Source: Planctomycetaceae bacterium (GTDB lineage: Bacteria > Planctomycetota > Planctomycetia > Pirellulales > JAEUIK01). From it: 9,735 nt of DNA. The translations under genes and the position numbers were made by a program. Below the pieces are notes generated by a model, which searched no databases, was not told where the DNA came from, and saw nothing but the letters and a program-made list of their open reading frames with translations. Of this stretch, positions 6,590 through 9,735 are shown piece after piece (positions within the stretch are counted from its first letter, which is position 1; each line of letters opens with the position of its first letter). The stretch lies in contig WGDQ01000842.1 of the NCBI GenBank assembly GCA_015493185.1, forward strand, positions 1 through 9,735, written 5' to 3'.

Positions 6590-6738
6590 GTTGAAAAAAA
6601 CGCTTCGTCCGTGAGACGGAACCACAGAACTGGTCAGCTCAACGAGGCCCCCGCAGGCATATCCACGGATATGTCGCGCTTTGGGTCGCGCAGAGCTGGC
6701 CAGTTTTGACTACCGGCAGGCAGAACGGCTTTTTCAAC
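6590..6738. mobile_element. MITE-like long imperfect palindrome (149 bp), no coding capacity
   Basis: Both ends carry GTTGAAAAA in inverted orientation (6590-6598 and TTTTTCAAC 6730-6738). Inside, AACTGGTCAGCTC (6628-6640) pairs with GAGCTGGCCAGTT (6693-6705) at 12 of 13 positions, and the centre is CATATCC-AC-GGATATG (6658-6673). All three pairs share nearly the same midpoint (6664-6666.5), so the whole element is one palindrome with arms of about 73-75 bp. It starts 6 bp after the fbaB stop codon and ends 32 bp before the earliest start of the next gene. No target-site duplication is obvious. It could be a non-autonomous transposable element, or a repeat used as a transcript-end hairpin. 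No transposase is in the window. Confidence 0.6.
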
Positions 6739-6827
6739 GGGCCGCGGCGTCGCGGTGTTGCTGACGTGGTGTGACTCACACGTCCTTTTTTATCAGTGAA
6801 CGGCTTCGTTGCGGCTCCTTTCACCGT

Positions 6828-9545
6828 ATGCATCAAGACGCTCATTCCAACGATGCTGCCAACTCGCCGGCCGACGTCGAACAAACGACGGGGTCAAATG
6901 TCGTGCCGTCAGAGCACGCATCGTCGGGGGCATCGCCATCAGGCGCAACCCAGGCCGACGCAACGATGCCCGGGCCAACCGGCATTGTCGAGCCGCGAAG
7001 TCGATGGGCACGGGCGGCTGTGCTCGTTGCGGGCATTGTCGCCACGCAAGTGCTGCTCTACGGCCCTTCGCTCAGCGGGCAAAAGATCTTGCTCCCGCTC
7101 GACATCTTGAAGCTGCCGCGTTTCTATCTGCCCATCACTCCCGAAACCAAGGGCTACGTAGCGCTCGACGGCACGTTGTCGGACGAGATCATCTCAATCG
7201 AGCTACGACGTCGCTATGCCGCCCGCGAGGTTCGCCAAGGCCGGCTGCCGCTATGGAACCCCTACAACTATTGCGGCGCGCCATTCATTGCAGCCAACAA
7301 TACAGCGGTGTTCTCGCCCTTCCGACTGGTCGACTATCTGTTTCCCTCGCCCGTCACAATTGCTTGGGTGCAGTTGCTCAAGTCGCTCGTGGGTGGCATC
7401 GGGGCCTACTGGTTCTTCCGCCGTGCGATCGGCGTTTCATTTTGGCCGGCGGTCGTGGCCGCGTGGTCGTTTCCGCTGATCGGCTTTTTGATCTTGTGGC
7501 GCGGCTATCCGCCCAGTTTTGTCGCCGTCTGGCTGCCGTGGCTACTGCTGGCTACCGACGCCACCGTGCGGCGGCCCGGCGGTTTGGGAACCATTGGGCT
7601 GGCCGTGGCAACGGCCCTGCTGCTGGTTAGCGGCCATGCGGGCGTTGCGGCCCACGCGTTGCTGGCTTCGGGCGCTTATGCTCTGGTGGCGTGCGTCGAC
7701 GCATACGGCCGGCAGAGCATCGCCTGGCAACGCTTGGGGGTGGTGGTCGCGCTGCTGCTTGGTTGGGGCCTGGGTTTTCTGCTGTCGGCCCCGCAGAATT
7801 TGCCCACGATCGAATACCTGGCACACAGCCGACGCGTGGCTCGTCGTGAGGCGGGTCGCGTCGAATTCCCCAGCGTTGGGCCGGCCGCTTTGCCGCTGCT
7901 GGTTTGTCCTTACTTCTACGGATCGTGGCAACGGGGCAGTCTCTACATCGCGCCGGGCGGACACTACGAACAGGGCATTTACCACGCACCCAATGCCCGC
8001 AGCGAGGAAGCCGCTATGGGCTATGCGGGCCTGATCATGACGCTGCTGGCGGCACCTTGGGCCTTTTGGAGCAGGCGGCATCGCGTGATGAGCATCGGCT
8101 GGTTGGCGATCGGCCTTTTTGCGCTGAGCCATACGCTGGGCATTCCGGGGCTGGCCCTGCTGTTCCGCGTATTTCCCCTTCGATTGCTGCAAAACAACCG
8201 TTTCGTGTTCGTCACGGCCTTCGCGGTGCTGGCCTTGGGCGCTATTGGTCTGGAAGTGCTGTTGCGACGTTGGCGTTTGCCGCACGATGCCGGCCGTGGG
8301 CAAGCGCTAGCGCAAGCTTCGCCTCGCGCCGCGAGCGGCGCCGTGTTTTGCGAGCCGGTGCCGCGCTGGTTCTGGGTACCGTGCGTGACGACGATTGTCG
8401 GCCTTGGCGCATGGTGCCTTGTGCGCATCGTGGTTTGGCCTGAGCCGATCGTGCGTTTGTCGTTGGCACCGGGCATTCCGGCCGCGGCCGCGGCGACCAT
8501 TCGCATGTGGTTTGCTCGCAACTATGCTTTCAGCGCGCTGTTTTGCGCACTGGCCGTGGCGGGATGGGCGGTGGTGTTGTTACCACATTGGCGCCGAGCG
8601 TGGATGCCCGCGGTAGGGGCTGCCTTGCTCGTGGGCGAGATGGTTTTCAACGCCTGGGGAGTCAACCCTCAAGTAAGCCCCGCACTATACTACCCGCGTC
8701 TGCCGGCACTCGAAGCGCTGCACGACGCGCCACCGGGACGTGTTTGCGGCTGGAATTGCCTGCCTGCGTGCTTGAATCAAACACACGACCTTTACGACAT
8801 CCGCGGCTACGATGGGGCGGGACCACGACACCTGATGGAGCTTTTCGAGCGTTGCGAGCTTTGGGTCGACGGGCGTCGCGTTGACAACCACAATACGCAT
8901 GGCAGTCAGTGGTTCATTCCGCCGCTCAATTCGCCGATCTTGGATATGCTGAACCTTCGCTATCGCATTTATCGTGGCACGCCGCCGCCCGGCGTAAAGC
9001 CACGCTTCACCGCCCCCGACTATTGGGTTCGCGAAAGCAAAACCTGCCTGCCGCGCGTGTATGTGCCCGCCCGGTACGAGCGCGAAACCGACCCGCAAAA
9101 AACGCTTGGTCGCTTGAGCCAACCGGATTTCGATGCTCGGCAATTGGCCCTTGTGGCCGGCAACGTGGAACCGCCACAACAACGCGTACGCGGGCGGGCC
9201 ACGCTGGTCGAAGAAGAACCGCAGCGTTTGGTGATCGACGTGGAGATGGAAACCCCGGGTTTGGTGGTGTTGGCCGATCTCTGGTATCCCGGCTGGCAAG
9301 CGACATACAACGGCCAACCGATCGACATCTTTCGCACAAACCACGCCCTGCGCGGCATGCTGGTTCCGGCCGGCGCCGGGCGACTGGAGCTGCGTTACAA
9401 GCCGCCGACGTTTTATGTCGGTTTGTGGTTGTTTGCCGCAGCGTTGCTCGGGCTGGTGATGTGGGGCACCGGTGTCACTTATCAACGCCGGCGTGCGTCT
9501 GGGCGTGCCGGCGACAGCGGCGAGAAAAACGGTGTCCCGATTTGA
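6828..9545 (+). CDS. YfhO-family multi-spanning membrane protein
   Basis: From ATG 6828 the product is 905 residues; GTG 6771 would add 19. Neither start has a good Shine-Dalgarno. Residues 1-55 are polar and rich in Ala, Ser and Pro. The first membrane segment is at about 61-79, and around a dozen more follow up to about 625. The family motif LPLWNPYNYCGAPFIAANNT (140-159) is in the first loop, where YfhO-type and other GT-C-fold proteins keep charged and aromatic residues. A soluble, probably extracytoplasmic domain (about 630-860) ends in DLWYPGWQATYNGQPIDIF, GMLVPAGAGRLELRY, the typical YfhO C-terminal block, then a last membrane helix (861-883) and a basic cytoplasmic tail. A Cys trio (640, 644, 648) starts the soluble part. 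Bacillus YfhO is linked to sugar transfer onto lipoteichoic acid; a role in lipid-linked sugar transfer here is inference. Two palindromes sit in a linker (8304-8341). Confidence 0.85.
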   Translation: MHQDAHSNDAANSPADVEQTTGSNVVPSEHASSGASPSGATQADATMPGPTGIVEPRSRWARAAVLVAGIVATQVLLYGPSLSGQKILLPLDILKLPRFYLPITPETKGYVALDGTLSDEIISIELRRRYAAREVRQGRLPLWNPYNYCGAPFIAANNTAVFSPFRLVDYLFPSPVTIAWVQLLKSLVGGIGAYWFFRRAIGVSFWPAVVAAWSFPLIGFLILWRGYPPSFVAVWLPWLLLATDATVRRPGGLGTIGLAVATALLLVSGHAGVAAHALLASGAYALVACVDAYGRQSIAWQRLGVVVALLLGWGLGFLLSAPQNLPTIEYLAHSRRVARREAGRVEFPSVGPAALPLLVCPYFYGSWQRGSLYIAPGGHYEQGIYHAPNARSEEAAMGYAGLIMTLLAAPWAFWSRRHRVMSIGWLAIGLFALSHTLGIPGLALLFRVFPLRLLQNNRFVFVTAFAVLALGAIGLEVLLRRWRLPHDAGRGQALAQASPRAASGAVFCEPVPRWFWVPCVTTIVGLGAWCLVRIVVWPEPIVRLSLAPGIPAAAAATIRMWFARNYAFSALFCALAVAGWAVVLLPHWRRAWMPAVGAALLVGEMVFNAWGVNPQVSPALYYPRLPALEALHDAPPGRVCGWNCLPACLNQTHDLYDIRGYDGAGPRHLMELFERCELWVDGRRVDNHNTHGSQWFIPPLNSPILDMLNLRYRIYRGTPPPGVKPRFTAPDYWVRESKTCLPRVYVPARYERETDPQKTLGRLSQPDFDARQLALVAGNVEPPQQRVRGRATLVEEEPQRLVIDVEMETPGLVVLADLWYPGWQATYNGQPIDIFRTNHALRGMLVPAGAGRLELRYKPPTFYVGLWLFAAALLGLVMWGTGVTYQRRRASGRAGDSGEKNGVPI
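8304..8341. repeat. Pair of palindromes inside the YfhO-like coding sequence
   Basis: GCGCTAGCGC (8304-8313) is a perfect 10-bp palindrome, and GCGCCGC-GA-GCGGCGC (8326-8341) follows 12 bp later. They encode an Ala/Ser/Arg-rich stretch (GQALAQASPRAASGA) in a polar loop between two membrane segments, a place that tolerates insertions. This looks like a REP-type element landed in frame, or simply a GC-rich linker. Confidence 0.45.
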
Positions 9546-9561
9546 TCGCCGCACGGCGATC
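9544..9561 (+). terminator. Hairpin overlapping the YfhO-like stop codon, possible terminator
   Basis: GATCGCCG-CA-CGGCGATC is a perfect 8-bp stem. Its first two bases are the last two of the TGA stop (9543-9545). Only a mixed TGTCACATTGCTGTT follows, with no T-run, so it is not a classical intrinsic terminator; it could still protect the 3' end or act with another factor. Confidence 0.35.
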
Positions 9562-9620
9562 TGTCACATTGCTGTTGCCCGGTGGAACTGCTCGGCCGCA
9601 AACGCCGCGCACCGCGCGGT

Positions 9621-9676
9621 ATGAATGCCGGCTTGGGCACGATGCCCCAGGAACCGACCAACGCATTCATGCCGGC
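9621..9676. repeat. Nested inverted repeat with direct ATGCCGGC repeats
   Basis: ATGAATGC (9621-9628) and GCATTCAT (9663-9670) form an 8-bp inverted pair. Inside is a small hairpin GGGCA-CGA-TGCCC (9635-9647). ATGCCGGC appears in direct orientation at 9625-9632 and 9669-9676. No gene is supported in 9546-9735. Confidence 0.45.
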
Positions 9677-9735
9677 AAGCGCATTCCCTGGCGCCCGCGG
9701 CCAGTCGCGCGTTCGTCCAGCGATGTTTACGCATG

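Noticed and set aside
5441..6625. 394-codon minus-strand frame opposite fbaB
   Set aside because: It is the antisense shadow of a strongly conserved aldolase gene; its His/Arg/Gln-rich translation matches no family.
6771..6827. GTG start at 6771 for the YfhO-like protein
   Set aside because: No ribosome binding site supports it and the extra 19 residues are not membrane or domain sequence; ATG 6828 is preferred, but the choice is not certain.
8685..9554. 289-codon minus-strand frame opposite the YfhO-like gene
   Set aside because: It is antisense to a clearly conserved C-terminal domain, and its own composition is not protein-like.
9482..9670. 62-codon minus-strand frame starting MNALVGSWGIV
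   Set aside because: It overlaps the 3' end of the YfhO-like gene in antisense and its start sits in an inverted repeat; the first 20 residues look plausible but the remainder is Arg/Ser/Pro-rich.

Overview
The window (9735 bp, fairly GC-rich) looks like the chromosome of a free-living bacterium, most likely a planctomycete (Pirellulales-like). The evidence is the style: a large YfhO-type membrane protein, paired small heat-shock genes, an FbaB-type class I aldolase, weak or absent Shine-Dalgarno sequences before several genes, and long intergenic stretches. This assignment is inference; no rRNA or other marker gene is present.

Layout. At the left end, two small heat-shock protein (Hsp20) genes lie in tandem on the minus strand; the second runs off the window at base 1 and only its first 38 codons are seen. 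A stretch of about 1.56 kb (825-2383) follows with no convincing gene. It separates the minus-strand Hsp20 pair from everything to the right and is full of short tandem duplications, including a degenerate array of about 15-bp units at 1618-1701. From 2384 to the right end all genes are on the plus strand: a sodium:solute symporter (SSS) family permease, a class III (CaiB/BaiF) CoA-transferase, a class I fructose-bisphosphate aldolase (fbaB), and a roughly 905-residue multi-spanning YfhO-family membrane protein.

How the genes may work together. The symporter and the CoA-transferase are 121 bp apart on the same strand, and together they suggest uptake of a carboxylate and its activation to a CoA thioester; the substrate cannot be read from sequence. 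The aldolase has its own 356-bp leader and a good ribosome binding site, so it is probably transcribed separately. The YfhO-like gene comes after a long imperfect palindrome that starts just behind the aldolase stop codon.

The most interesting non-coding features are (i) the 149-bp MITE-like palindrome at 6590-6738, (ii) a 77-bp cloverleaf-like inverted-repeat structure between the symporter and the CoA-transferase, (iii) the 15-bp array, and (iv) paired palindromes inside a linker of the YfhO-like coding sequence. I see no CRISPR array, tRNA, rRNA, transposase, phage gene or defence system. I found no clearly new multi-gene system; the candidates for novelty are the repeated or structured elements and the unassigned membrane protein.
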